A stretch of 64,000 bases of DNA, from NCBI GenBank assembly GCA_003209375.1, contig QCRF01000001.1:62001-126000 (forward strand). Direction: 5' to 3'. This document shows, one piece after another, positions 47,901-57,218 of the stretch (the stretch's first letter is position 1; each line of letters opens with the position of its first letter). Origin of the DNA: Prochlorococcus sp. AG-459-N19 (GTDB taxonomy: Bacteria > Cyanobacteriota > Cyanobacteriia > PCC-6307 > Cyanobiaceae). A program made the translations under genes and the position numbers. Below the pieces are notes generated by a model, which saw nothing but the letters and a program-made list of their open reading frames with translations, was not told the DNA's origin and did not search any database.

Positions 47901-49277
47901 GTGTGGCAAGAAATTAATTACAAAGACTCCAATGATCTATTGGTTCCAAGTATTACTTATAAAATAAATCCTGCAGAAATTGAGAGTATTGAAGCTAATT
48001 CCATTGCTCAAGAAATCGGATTTGAATCAGGTGATTCAATTATTAGTATAAATGGGAAAAAACCGAGAGATTTAATTGATTATCAGATTCTCATTAGTGA
48101 AGAAATTTTAGACATATCAGTTTTAGATAAAAATGATGAAATTCACAATATAAGTATTGAAAAAGATCAGGACGTTAATTTAGGTATTAATTTTAAAGAT
48201 GCATTATTTGATTCAATCAAGCAATGCAATAATAGATGTCCATTTTGTTTTATAGATCAACAGCCAAGTGGTAAAAGAAAAAGCCTCTACATAAAAGATG
48301 ATGACTATAGATTAAGTTTCCTGTATGGCTCTTATCTAACTCTTACGAATTTAAAAAAAGAAGACTGGGAAAGAATTGCTATGCAGAAACTATCCCCACT
48401 TTTTATTTCAGTTCATGCTACTGATCCAGCTACAAGAGAAAAATTATTAAAAAATAAAAAAGCAAGAGTGATTCTTGATCAAATTTCTTGGTTTGAAAAA
48501 AACGCTATTCAAATACATGCTCAAATTGTAGTTTGTCCAGATATAAATGATGGAGATATTCTTGAAAAATCAATTTTGGAACTTGCTGAGTTCTACAAAA
48601 AAACTTCTCAGACAGTACTCTCAGTTGCAATAGTTCCTGTAGGACTTACAAGATTTAGACCTGAAAATGATAGATTGAAATCAATAGGTCCAGAATATGC
48701 AATAAAAACGATTAAACAGGTAGAAAGAATTCAAGCCTCTCTACAAATTACTCTTGGAACTCGTTTTTGTTGGTTAGCAGACGAATGGTATTTAATAGCT
48801 GGTATGAATTTACCTAGTTATAAAACCTACGAAAATATGCCACAAGAATCTAATGGAGTTGGGACTATTAGAAACTTTCTTGAAGCATTAAGAGAGAAGA
48901 CTCAAAACCTACCCAAAAAAGTAAAAAAGCCAAAAAAAGTTAGTTGGATTGTTGGTAAATTAGTTTATGAAGCCCTAATTCCTACAGTCAAAAAATTAAA
49001 CTTAATTAATGGATTAACAATTAATTTATATGGTTTGCCAAGTATTTATTGGGGTCAAGATCAAGTGGTTACAGGTCTTCTTACTGGAGAAGATCTAATT
49101 TACGGGCTTAAAAATAAGGATTTAGGAGAAGCTGTCTATATACCATCTATTATGTTAAAAATTAATACTGATTTATTTTTAGATGATAAAAATATTCAAG
49201 AAGTTGAAAATCAAATAAATACTAAAATTCACGTTCTTGATGATTCAAATGATATTATTAAGACTTTAATTGGCTAA
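47901..49277 (+). CDS. PDZ-radical SAM protein (TIGR03279 family)
   Basis: 458 residues, GTG start. A PDZ-like fold near 20-90 (IEANSIAQEIGFESGDSIISINGKKPRDLIDY) precedes a radical-SAM core with Cys109, 113 and 116 (CNNRCPFCF), then the DUF512 region. The family is described as cyanobacterium-restricted, and its substrate is unknown. Chemistry should involve SAM cleavage at a 4Fe-4S cluster. The TolC-like gene overlaps its stop by eight bases. Confidence 0.83.
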   Translation: MWQEINYKDSNDLLVPSITYKINPAEIESIEANSIAQEIGFESGDSIISINGKKPRDLIDYQILISEEILDISVLDKNDEIHNISIEKDQDVNLGINFKDALFDSIKQCNNRCPFCFIDQQPSGKRKSLYIKDDDYRLSFLYGSYLTLTNLKKEDWERIAMQKLSPLFISVHATDPATREKLLKNKKARVILDQISWFEKNAIQIHAQIVVCPDINDGDILEKSILELAEFYKKTSQTVLSVAIVPVGLTRFRPENDRLKSIGPEYAIKTIKQVERIQASLQITLGTRFCWLADEWYLIAGMNLPSYKTYENMPQESNGVGTIRNFLEALREKTQNLPKKVKKPKKVSWIVGKLVYEALIPTVKKLNLINGLTINLYGLPSIYWGQDQVVTGLLTGEDLIYGLKNKDLGEAVYIPSIMLKINTDLFLDDKNIQEVENQINTKIHVLDDSNDIIKTLIG

Positions 49278-50730
49278 TCGAATATCTTCGATACTACAAA
49301 ATATGCTTAGTAGAGTAATAAATCCTGTCTTATTATTGCCACTTACTCTAAGCATCAATACTGTTAATGTACTATCGAACGAAACAAAAAATTCCATTGA
49401 TAATGTTTTAGAAGAAAAATCAAATATTACTTTTGTTAATTATCAAGAAATAGAAAAACTTGTATTAAATAATCAAGAATTAAAATCATTACTTAACTTA
49501 GTAGCCTCTGCAAGGTTTAATCTTTCCAGTCAAATTGCAAAAAAATATCCATCCTTAGATTTTCAAGCCAATGGGTTACCAAAATATGTCGCAGGCAAAA
49601 AGTACAGTAGCAGTTCACCTACTTTTAAAACATCACAATTTACGGCTAATCCCTCCCTTAATATCAAATGGGATTTAATTGCCCCGCTTAGAGACTCCGA
49701 AATTAAAATTGCCAAAACAAATTACAAAATTTCAGAAAATAATTATGAAATTAAGAAAAAAGATTTAATTCAGGAAGCAAGAATTAGATATCACAAATAC
49801 AAAAAGTCATATCAAGATATTCAAAATAAAAAATTCACACTTAATTTATCTAGTACAAGTTTAGAAAATGCTAAAGCAAAACTAGATGCTGGAATCGGTA
49901 CAAAATTTGAAGTTCTTGAAGCAGAAGCTCAATTATCTCGAGATAAACAATCACTTAATGAAAAGAAAATAGAACATGAAATTAATAAAATTACTATTAA
50001 AGAGATTCTCAATATTAAGGGGGATTTTGAAACTAATAAAGAGCAAAATCTTATAGGGTTTTGGAATCATAAATTGAATAAGAATATTAAAGAAGGTTTA
50101 GGTAAAAATCTTTCCTTAAAAAACCTTATTCTTCAAAAATCAATCAAAAAGGGCCAAGCAGAAAGCTTTTTAGCTCAAAATAAGCCAAATATCTATATCA
50201 GCAATTCATTATCTAGTACATTTTCAAAGGGTGACTCTCTAGCAACTAATATTGACTCTGAAAAATCCGGATCTAATTATACAAATACCATAAGTCTCAA
50301 TTTTGCATGGAGTATTTTTGATGGCGGACAAAATAAGAACTCCTACAAATCAAAAATAGCAGAGTCAGAATCTGAAATATATGCTTATGAAAATCTAAAA
50401 AATGTCTTAACCACAAGTATTAGTAAAGCCTATTTAAATCTTAAATTAAATGAAGAAAAAATAATTTCTTCTCTTAAAGAAATTGAATCTAGTAAAGAGT
50501 CTGTAAGGCTTGCCAGACTTAGATATGATGTCGGAATATCAACTCTTAAAGATGTTCTTGTTAGGCAAAGTGAATTAAGTAATGCAAAATCAAAAAATAT
50601 TAATGCAATATATAATTACAATCTGAATATAGATGAATTAGAAAGATTAACTTTCCTTGACATAAGTAAAAATTGTTTGAGTAGCAATAATACTAAAATT
50701 AAAGATAAAGAGTCTATTTGCAATATATAA
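49270..50730 (+). CDS. TolC-like outer-membrane efflux protein
   Basis: 486 residues, TTG start overlapping the radical-SAM stop; ATG at 49303 is an alternative. A signal-peptide-like start (VINPVLLLPLTLSIN) precedes the long helical-barrel repeats typical of TolC (LENAKAKLDAGIGTKFEVLEAEAQLS and VRLARLRYDVGISTLKDVLVRQSELSNAKS). It should form the outer-membrane duct for an efflux or secretion pump. Pump partners are not adjacent. The IMPase gene follows by two bases. Confidence 0.85.
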   Translation: MANRISSILQNMLSRVINPVLLLPLTLSINTVNVLSNETKNSIDNVLEEKSNITFVNYQEIEKLVLNNQELKSLLNLVASARFNLSSQIAKKYPSLDFQANGLPKYVAGKKYSSSSPTFKTSQFTANPSLNIKWDLIAPLRDSEIKIAKTNYKISENNYEIKKKDLIQEARIRYHKYKKSYQDIQNKKFTLNLSSTSLENAKAKLDAGIGTKFEVLEAEAQLSRDKQSLNEKKIEHEINKITIKEILNIKGDFETNKEQNLIGFWNHKLNKNIKEGLGKNLSLKNLILQKSIKKGQAESFLAQNKPNIYISNSLSSTFSKGDSLATNIDSEKSGSNYTNTISLNFAWSIFDGGQNKNSYKSKIAESESEIYAYENLKNVLTTSISKAYLNLKLNEEKIISSLKEIESSKESVRLARLRYDVGISTLKDVLVRQSELSNAKSKNINAIYNYNLNIDELERLTFLDISKNCLSSNNTKIKDKESICNI

Positions 50731-50732
50731 AG

Positions 50733-51533
50733 ATGAATCAACCTAATTTAACTAATAATCAACTATGTGAATTAGATTCTTTATTTGAATTGGTTAGTAA
50801 ACGTCAAAAAAAAGATTTTGGAAATATTAGCGCCAGCAACAAATCTGATGGATCATTATTAACAAGTTGTGATTTATGGAGTGACAAAACAATTGTAGAT
50901 GGCTTAGCTTCAATAGCTCCAGGTGAGGGTGTCCTTAGTGAAGAAGGGCAAAAGTTGATTCCAAACTCAAAAGCTTATTGGGTGGTCGATCCACTCGATG
51001 GAACAACGAATTTTGCTGCAGGTATTCCTTACTGGTCTATTTCAGTGGCAAGGTTTGTTGATGGTAAACCGCAATCCTCTTTTTTGGTAATACCTACATT
51101 GAAGAAAAAGTTTGTATCCATTAAAGGTAAAGGGGTTTGGTTAAATAACAAGAAATTAGATCCTAGCCAAAATAATCATCAAAGTGAATGCATTTCTTTG
51201 TGTAGTAGATCAATAAAAATTTTACAAAAAAAACCAAACTCTGTATTTCCGGGCAAAATAAGACTCCTAGGTGTATCGAGTTTAAATCTTACGAGTGTAG
51301 CTATGGGACAAACTTTCGGAGCAATAGAATCAACCCCTAAGATATGGGATATTGCAGCAGCCTGGCTGTTATTAGAAGAACTCAATTGTTCTATAGAGTG
51401 GTTAGAAACAGATCCTTTAAATTTAGTTTCAGGACAAGATTTAAGCGATGTTAATTTTCCATTAATTGCTTGTAGATCTATAGAAAAAGTTGAAATTTTA
51501 AAGCCATGGGGCAATTTATTATTGGAAAAATAG
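50733..51533 (+). CDS. Inositol-monophosphatase-family phosphatase
   Basis: 266 residues from ATG at 50733; TTG at 50718 is an alternative overlapping the TolC gene. Metal-binding motifs: SEEGQ near 71, WVVDPLDGTTNFAAG near 88-102 and a later WDIAAAW with the last Asp. Family members hydrolyse inositol, fructose-1,6-bis or 3'-phosphoadenosine phosphates; the substrate here cannot be told. It follows the TolC-like gene by two bases. Confidence 0.88.
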   Translation: MNQPNLTNNQLCELDSLFELVSKRQKKDFGNISASNKSDGSLLTSCDLWSDKTIVDGLASIAPGEGVLSEEGQKLIPNSKAYWVVDPLDGTTNFAAGIPYWSISVARFVDGKPQSSFLVIPTLKKKFVSIKGKGVWLNNKKLDPSQNNHQSECISLCSRSIKILQKKPNSVFPGKIRLLGVSSLNLTSVAMGQTFGAIESTPKIWDIAAAWLLLEELNCSIEWLETDPLNLVSGQDLSDVNFPLIACRSIEKVEILKPWGNLLLEK

Positions 51534-51624
51534 TTGCATGATAAATCAATAATTGCTTGAAAAAATTCTTAATCAGATACAATAAAAAATAAGTAAATAA
51601 ATAAAATATTTGAAGAAAATTAAT

Positions 51625-52539
51625 ATGCAGCGAAGTTCAACATGGATACTGAAAAGTTTATGGGGAGCTTGTGAGCGATGGAGCAAATCTGATTGTGTTG
51701 ATTTAAGCGCTGCATTTGCATACTACACACTTCAATCATTTTTTCCTATTCTTCTAATTTCTCTTTCAATAGCTTCATGGTTCCTAGGAAAACAAGAGGG
51801 ATTAGATCAACAAATAATTGCTATCGCTGCTCAGCTTTTACCTCCTTCAGTAGTTGAGTTAGTAGAAACAACATTATTTAATTTGATAGAACAAGGTTTT
51901 GGGGCAGGTATTCTTGGGGCTATGTTTTTGCTTTTTACAGCAGGAAATGCATATCTATCTCTTCAAAGAGGTTCGGATAGGCTTTGGGAAGACGAAATTC
52001 CTTCTAAAAAAGTAAATGCTGCTTGGAGAGTGCAAGCTTCGAGGTTCCTCAGAAATAGAGTTGAAGCCTTTTTAATAGTATTCTTTATTGGTTTTTTAAT
52101 GGTACTAGATCAGATTAGTGCAAATCTTAGGATGATCCCAAGTAACGTCTTAGAAAATCTTTCAAAATCCAATAATCTTATTTCTGATTTAATATTAAAG
52201 TTACCGCTATTACAAGTTGGTCAGTTTGCAATACCACTAATCGGATTTTCTTTAATGGCTCTTTTATTACAAGCCCTCTTACCCAGTCGAAAAGTGCCTT
52301 TGAAACCACTTTTACCTGGATCTCTTCTTATTGGAATTGGCTTAACCACTTTAAACCTAGCAGTAAGTAAAAGTATTCTCTCACTTGGAGCAAGATTTCA
52401 AGCATATGGTTTTATTGGAGGTTTTCTTGTACTTACCTTATGGGTATGGCTATTAGGGGTGATTTTATATTTTGGACAGTGCTGGAGCGTAGTAATTGCT
52501 AGTATGACTTTATTAAATAAAAAAAGAAATTATAAATAA
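51625..52539 (+). CDS. YihY/BrkB-family membrane protein
   Basis: 304 residues from ATG at 51625; TTG at 51610 would add five residues. About six helices, with the family start DLSAAFAYYTLQSFFPILLI and the GFLMALLLQALLP and LTLWVWLLGVILYFGQCWS regions. Older annotation called this family ribonuclease BN, but evidence favours an unknown membrane function. It lies 91 bases after the IMPase gene. Confidence 0.85.
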   Translation: MQRSSTWILKSLWGACERWSKSDCVDLSAAFAYYTLQSFFPILLISLSIASWFLGKQEGLDQQIIAIAAQLLPPSVVELVETTLFNLIEQGFGAGILGAMFLLFTAGNAYLSLQRGSDRLWEDEIPSKKVNAAWRVQASRFLRNRVEAFLIVFFIGFLMVLDQISANLRMIPSNVLENLSKSNNLISDLILKLPLLQVGQFAIPLIGFSLMALLLQALLPSRKVPLKPLLPGSLLIGIGLTTLNLAVSKSILSLGARFQAYGFIGGFLVLTLWVWLLGVILYFGQCWSVVIASMTLLNKKRNYK

Positions 52540-52550
52540 CAAAAACTAAG

Positions 52551-52892
52551 ATGAATTATTTTCTGAAAGCTAATAAAAATCTTCTTACCTATTCATTAAT
52601 CATACTTATATTTATTCCAATTTTTGGAATAAACTTTTTCATAAGCTTTCTCAGTAATATCTTACTCCTATTATTTTTAATTCCTCTACTATTAGTAATC
52701 TTAGTATTTGTAGGTTACAACTTTTACAAATCAAAAATGAATACATGTAAAAGTTGTGGTGCTATATCCCTAGGCTTTAGTGAAAAGTGCATAAATTGTG
52801 GGGTAAATCTAGAAAATAATAGTAATAATAATCAATTTGATAAAAAGCCAAGCGAGAGTACCATTGAAGTGAAAGCAGAAGAAGTGAAGTAA
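52551..52892 (+). CDS. Membrane protein with C-terminal zinc ribbon
   Basis: 113 residues, ATG start. Two hydrophobic segments (about 13-33 and 36-56) are followed by a four-Cys zinc ribbon CKSCG..LGFSEKCINCG near 66-83 and an acidic, Asn-rich tail. Not recognised as a named family. It is 11 bases after the YihY-like gene, so probably on the same transcript, and converges on the hli gene with an eight-base gap. Confidence 0.72.
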   Translation: MNYFLKANKNLLTYSLIILIFIPIFGINFFISFLSNILLLLFLIPLLLVILVFVGYNFYKSKMNTCKSCGAISLGFSEKCINCGVNLENNSNNNQFDKKPSESTIEVKAEEVK

Positions 52893-52900
52893 AGAAAGTG

Positions 52901-53047
52901 CTAGCCTATTCCAATTTGTCTAAGAATACTTTGTCCAGTAATTAATTCAGTACCAAGTCCAATCAAAATACCCATCATTGCCATACGGCCATTCCAGGTT
53001 TCAGCGAAATTTACGAACCCAAATCTTGGTTGATTGTCATTATTCAT
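52901..53047 (-). CDS. High-light-inducible (Hli) chlorophyll-binding protein
   Basis: 48 residues, ATG at 53047, shorter than usual gene-finder limits. The single helix carries the chlorophyll-binding ETWNGRMAMMGILIGL motif (16-31), the ExxNxRxAM signature of one-helix Hli proteins. These protect photosystems and chlorophyll assembly under light stress. An inverted repeat of AT-only bases lies upstream at 53101-53120. It is convergent with the zinc-ribbon gene. RpaB, which restrains such genes, is encoded at 18 kb; no clear HLR1 site was found. Confidence 0.88.
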   Translation of the reverse strand: MNNDNQPRFGFVNFAETWNGRMAMMGILIGLGTELITGQSILRQIGIG

Positions 53048-53116
53048 AATTAACTAAATCAGCTATCAAATTATTTTAACGGTTTAAGGAAGACTTTATG
53101 ATAAATAATAAATTAT

Positions 53117-53500
53117 TTATTTAACATGTCTTACACCATCAACAGGTCGATACTCATCTCCAGTTAATTCCTCAAATACAATAGCTGGCAAACCTGTATC
53201 GAACATTGTTTGCAATGCTTCTTTTAGCATAGGATTCCAACCTCCAGTACTAACTTTTCCATGTCTTACAGTCCAATCCCAAGTCCCTTGAAGATCTCTG
53301 GGTAGTCTACCTTCTCTATCTCTTCGCGCCACTAAGTCTAAAGATTCAACTATCCCAACAATAACTGGATTTTTACCGTAAGAGGGAGTAAGACTTAGTT
53401 CAAGTCTCACTGGATCTTCTTTAACCAATTTTAAACGAAACCTGGGTGGCAACTTGAGAGATCTAATTACCGCTGAGACAATTTTTGTTCTTAATTCCAA
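53117..53500 (-). CDS. Conserved hypothetical protein
   Basis: 127 residues, TTG start. Not recognised. Soluble, basic at the N-terminus (RSLKLPPRFRLKL), with a beta-like core (RLELSLTPSYGKNPVIVGIVESLDL), a Trp-rich turn GTWDWTVRHG and a C-terminal EELTGDEYRPVDGVRHV. No Cys and no membrane segment. Its strong codon-driven amino-acid bias and clean boundaries support a real gene. It is downstream of the DUF2973-like gene (23-base gap) on the minus strand. Confidence 0.7.
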   Translation of the reverse strand: MELRTKIVSAVIRSLKLPPRFRLKLVKEDPVRLELSLTPSYGKNPVIVGIVESLDLVARRDREGRLPRDLQGTWDWTVRHGKVSTGGWNPMLKEALQTMFDTGLPAIVFEELTGDEYRPVDGVRHVK

Positions 53501-53523
53501 TTTTTTCCTTAGATGTAATTTGA

Positions 53524-53787
53524 TTAATCAGTTGTTGTACCTTTTTCCTCTAATGAAGAGTCATTGTCATTAGAAAATCTTACAGTTAATAGCTCCTCTT
53601 CTGTTATGTTTCCTGATTTATCTAAAAGTTCGGGATGTATTGTGTACTTTTTTTGTTTAAAACTTGATGTACTAAAACGTTTATTTTTATTATCAGATAT
53701 ACCCCAACCATTAGACATTACTTTAAAAGCTTTCCAAACCAAATAAGTTAATGCTGCAGAATATATGATTGGAAATAGAATAGTCAT
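53524..53787 (-). CDS. DUF2973-like small membrane protein
   Basis: 87 residues, ATG start. One hydrophobic helix (about 3-20) is followed by a soluble tail with KKYTIHPELLDKSGNITEEELLTVRFSNDND, which resembles the cyanobacterial DUF2973 family. Function unknown. It is upstream of the hypothetical gene at 53117. A 172-base gap separates it from the divergent Deg protease. Confidence 0.7.
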   Translation of the reverse strand: MTILFPIIYSAALTYLVWKAFKVMSNGWGISDNKNKRFSTSSFKQKKYTIHPELLDKSGNITEEELLTVRFSNDNDSSLEEKGTTTD

Positions 53788-53959
53788 CGAACTTATTAAT
53801 TAATTTGTTATATGTTTAATATCATAGCCCGAAAAAAAGAAATTTAGCTACTTTAGGTTATTAAATTATTCTCTAGATTCAATTAATTTAATTAGTAGTT
53901 ATATTTAAATTACACTGATATGGTGTATTAAATTTTCTTGAAGAACATAAAAATCAAAA

Positions 53960-55081
53960 TTGAAAAGATACATTCAAAAGCTATTACTAATCACCTCATT
54001 TATTCCTGTGGGCATTACATACCCTACAAAAGTCATATCCCAACCATTTGGTAAACCAAAAATTGATGAAGTTAATTTATATTCAAACAAATCTTTCATA
54101 ACTAAAGCTGTAGAGAGAACCGGTGCTGCTGTCGTGACAATTGATACTCAAAGATATATTAAAAAAAGGAAATTTCCTAGAAATTCTCAACTATTTCTAG
54201 ACCCATATTTTGAAAAATTTTTTGGATTAGATTTACCTAATGACAACCGACCAAGGATAGAGCAAAACCAAGGTAGTGGATTTATATTTGCAGATGGACT
54301 GATAATGACCAATGCTCATGTTGTGAATGGATCAGATAAGGTAATTGTTGGTTTAACCAATGGCAAAAAATTAGACGCAAAACTTATAGGGCAAGACTTT
54401 TTTACTGATTTAGCTGTGCTAAAGATTGAGGGGAAAGGACCTTGGCCAAAAGCAAAATTAGGAAATTCGGCAAAGATTAAAGTTGGAGATTGGGCTATAG
54501 CAGTTGGAAATCCATTCGGACTGGAAAACACAGTTACCCTTGGAATTATTAGTAACCTAAATAGAAACGTCACTCAATTAGGAATATATGATAAAAAACT
54601 TGAATTGATACAAACAGACGCTGCTATTAATCCTGGCAATTCTGGAGGTCCACTATTGAATAGCGAGGGAGAAGTAATTGGTATTAATACGTTAATAAGA
54701 TCAGGACCAGGAGCGGGTTTGAGTTTCGCAATCCCAATTAATAAAGCTAAAGAAATTGCATATCAACTTATAAAAAATGGAAAAGTAATACATCCTATGA
54801 TTGGGATTAGCCTAATAGAAGAAAGTAATTCTGAGAGAAAAAATAATGTCGTTAAAGTTGGATATGTAGTACCGAACAGTCCAGCTGAAAAGAGTGGAAT
54901 CATGATAGAGGATATTATTATAAAAGTCGGCAATAAAGATATTGAAACAGCATCAGACGTTATAGACCAAATAAGTAAAAATGGTATTAATAAACAAGTA
55001 AATATATTATTAAAGCGTAAAAATAAATTTATTAAACTAAAAGTAATGCCAACTGATATAACTAATCTAGAAAATAACTAA
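53960..55081 (+). CDS. Deg/HtrA-family serine protease
   Basis: 373 residues, TTG start. A signal peptide (YIQKLLLITSFIPVGITYP) leads to a trypsin-like domain with catalytic His120 (MTNAHVVNG), Asp150 (TDLAVLKIE) and Ser228 (GNSGGPLLN). One PDZ domain follows (about 275-365). Such proteases degrade misfolded exported proteins under light or heat stress. TACAC and GTGTA dyad arms lie near 53911-53927 upstream, but the regulator is unknown. It is divergent from the DUF2973-like gene. Confidence 0.92.
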   Translation: MKRYIQKLLLITSFIPVGITYPTKVISQPFGKPKIDEVNLYSNKSFITKAVERTGAAVVTIDTQRYIKKRKFPRNSQLFLDPYFEKFFGLDLPNDNRPRIEQNQGSGFIFADGLIMTNAHVVNGSDKVIVGLTNGKKLDAKLIGQDFFTDLAVLKIEGKGPWPKAKLGNSAKIKVGDWAIAVGNPFGLENTVTLGIISNLNRNVTQLGIYDKKLELIQTDAAINPGNSGGPLLNSEGEVIGINTLIRSGPGAGLSFAIPINKAKEIAYQLIKNGKVIHPMIGISLIEESNSERKNNVVKVGYVVPNSPAEKSGIMIEDIIIKVGNKDIETASDVIDQISKNGINKQVNILLKRKNKFIKLKVMPTDITNLENN

Positions 55082-55340
55082 AAGATTTAATTGTAATTCT
55101 GTTTAAGTATTTCTACACACCTAGCAATTCATCTACAGTGAATTATGTCTCAAGTTTTAATGCATTCAAAAGAACTTTCAATAAGATCAGAAATTTGAAA
55201 CTGATTTTCTTGGAATTGATAATTTTCATATAAATTATTTTAACTAATTTCTGTATTTCTAAAATTAATCAAGAACTCTAAACTATCTCAAGATAAATGA
55301 TTGATATTACTTGGCCAAATTTAAACTTTATAAAAATAAA
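55082..55340. other. 259-base intergenic region after the Deg protease
   Basis: No gene or clear hairpin terminator is seen. A 28-codon minus-strand frame near 55170-55260 looks random. It separates the plus-strand protease from the convergent minus-strand ABC-F gene, so transcripts of both end here. Confidence 0.5.
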
Positions 55341-56969
55341 TCAAATTTTTTTATGACTTTGAGTTTTTTCTAAAAAATATTCGTAATCACCATCATATGA
55401 AAATAACTTTGAATCTTTAATTTCGATAATTCTATTAGCAACCTTTGAAATAAAATACCGATCATGAGAAATAATTAATAATGAACCTTTATAATTTTTA
55501 ATTGCTAATTCTAAGTTTTCCTTAGATTGTAGATCCAAATGATTAGTTGGCTCGTCTAAAAGAAGAAAATTACTGGGATTAATAATCATGAGCGCCAATG
55601 CTAATCTTGCCTTTTCTCCGCCACTGAGTTGTTTAATATATTTAAAAACAGTTTCATTTTGAAAGCCAAAACCCCCTAAAAATGTCCTAACTTTTTTTTG
55701 GGACCATTCTGGAGACTTATTACATATTAAATCAATAACCCTTTCGTTAAGTGAAAGTGCTTCAGCCTGATTCTGTTCATAATAGCTAGTAATTATATTA
55801 TGTTTACCAAGATTAATTTCTCCAATTTCAGGAGATATTTTTTTCATAATAATTTTAAGCAATGTAGATTTGCCGGAGCCATTAGGTCCCAATATTGCTA
55901 TTTTCTCCCCAGAAGAAATCCTTAAATTGATATCTAAAAAAAGAATTTTATCCTCAAAACTATGAGACACATTTTTGATATTTAGAACTAATTTTCCTGA
56001 GCGAGGGCACTCTGGAAAATTAAAAACAGGACTTTTTGATTTTGCTATGGGAGCCTCAATTTTGGAAATCTTTTTTAATTGTTTTTCTCTACTCTTTGCT
56101 TGAGAACTTCTAGTTGCACTAGCTCTAAATCTATCTATATACCTCTTCTGTAACTCAATTTCCTTTTTTTGTAATTGATATGCCTTATTTTGTGATTCTT
56201 CATTCAAAGATTTCTGTGCGACAAAAAAAGAATAATTCCCATTATATGTTTCTGATTTTCCCCTATCTACAAAAATTATTTTTTTACATAATTTATCTAA
56301 GAAATATCTATCATGGCTGATTATTATAACAGCAATTTTAAGCGATGATAGATATTCTTCCAACCAAAATATAGTTTCTAAATCTAAATGATTGGTTGGT
56401 TCATCCAGTAAAAGTAAATCAGGTTTTTGTAAGATTATTTTTCCAAGTGCAATTTTCATCTGCCAACCTCCTGAGAAATTGCCAACTAATTTATCAGCAT
56501 CTTCTATAGAAAAGCCTAATTTAGGTAATATTTTTTCTACATCAGATTGCATTTTATAACCACCTAAAGCATCAAATTTTGCTTGATATTTTGCGAGTTG
56601 ATTTACAAATATTTCAAGTTCGTCGGAATTTTTTTTTATATCCAACGATTTCATTTTTTTCTCAATTTCTAAAAGTTTAATGGCAGCAATTTGTATATCT
56701 TTAAAAGAACTTTCTAATTCCTGTCTCACTGAAAAATTCAAATTACAATCAAACTCTTGCTTTAAATGGGCAATTTTAGGATTTCCCTCTTTGATGATCG
56801 TTCCACTTGTTTGCTCTTCCTCTCCTATTAAAATCTTAAATTGGGTTGATTTACCTGCGCCATTAGAACCAACTAAGCCAACTTTTTCTCCTTTCTTAAT
56901 CTCCCAACTAATATTTTTTAAAACAACATCTGTAGAATAAATTTTGCTTACACCTTCAAATCTAATCAC
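55341..56969 (-). CDS. ABC-F family ATPase (translation-associated)
   Basis: 542 residues, GTG start. Two ABC domains in tandem and no membrane part: Walker A VGSNGAGKST near 33-43 and LGPNGSGKST near 338-347, signatures NFSGGWQMK and LSGGEKARLAL, Walker B LLLLDEPTNHLDLET and LLLDEPTNHLDLQ. The linker between them is Lys/Gln-rich. The family includes EttA, Uup and YbiT, which act on the ribosome, mainly at the tRNA exit site. Subgroup is not decided. It is divergent from the small membrane ORF at 57042. Confidence 0.9.
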   Translation of the reverse strand: MIRFEGVSKIYSTDVVLKNISWEIKKGEKVGLVGSNGAGKSTQFKILIGEEEQTSGTIIKEGNPKIAHLKQEFDCNLNFSVRQELESSFKDIQIAAIKLLEIEKKMKSLDIKKNSDELEIFVNQLAKYQAKFDALGGYKMQSDVEKILPKLGFSIEDADKLVGNFSGGWQMKIALGKIILQKPDLLLLDEPTNHLDLETIFWLEEYLSSLKIAVIIISHDRYFLDKLCKKIIFVDRGKSETYNGNYSFFVAQKSLNEESQNKAYQLQKKEIELQKRYIDRFRASATRSSQAKSREKQLKKISKIEAPIAKSKSPVFNFPECPRSGKLVLNIKNVSHSFEDKILFLDINLRISSGEKIAILGPNGSGKSTLLKIIMKKISPEIGEINLGKHNIITSYYEQNQAEALSLNERVIDLICNKSPEWSQKKVRTFLGGFGFQNETVFKYIKQLSGGEKARLALALMIINPSNFLLLDEPTNHLDLQSKENLELAIKNYKGSLLIISHDRYFISKVANRIIEIKDSKLFSYDGDYEYFLEKTQSHKKI

Positions 56970-57041
56970 TGTTTTAAAAATAGAATTTACAAAATCTGTG
57001 GCTTATTTACTAAAAAATATTTTGTGGAATAAAATTAAATC

Positions 57042-57218
57042 ATGAAAAGAATAGAACAAATTGTAGTGATTTTCATAGCTGCAGCTCTTGCAATCCCAAG
57101 TTATTGGTTTTTTTGGACTTTAGCTGGTGGAGGTGGCTACAATAAAAGAATAAAACCTATTCCTAATCCAAACAATCATTATTCGAAACCTTTTCCTAAA
57201 GACCTCCTCGAGCCTTGA
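57042..57218 (+). CDS. Small membrane protein, 58 residues
   Basis: ATG at 57042 to TGA at 57216-57218. MKRIEQIVVIFIAAALAIPSYWFFWTLAGGGG begins with a basic residue, then one helix (about 7-27), then a Pro/Asn-rich tail (IKPIPNPNNHYSKPFPKDLLEP). Not recognised, but the signal-anchor shape is plausible and the length is under usual cut-offs. Its 3' end overlaps the convergent Nif11-like gene by 23 bases. Confidence 0.6.
   Translation: MKRIEQIVVIFIAAALAIPSYWFFWTLAGGGGYNKRIKPIPNPNNHYSKPFPKDLLEP

Noticed and set aside
53101..53120. Palindrome ataaataat-aa-attatttat as a terminator
   Set aside because: The stem is all A/T and overlaps the stop of the 53117 gene. Nothing shows function, and such dyads are frequent in this composition.
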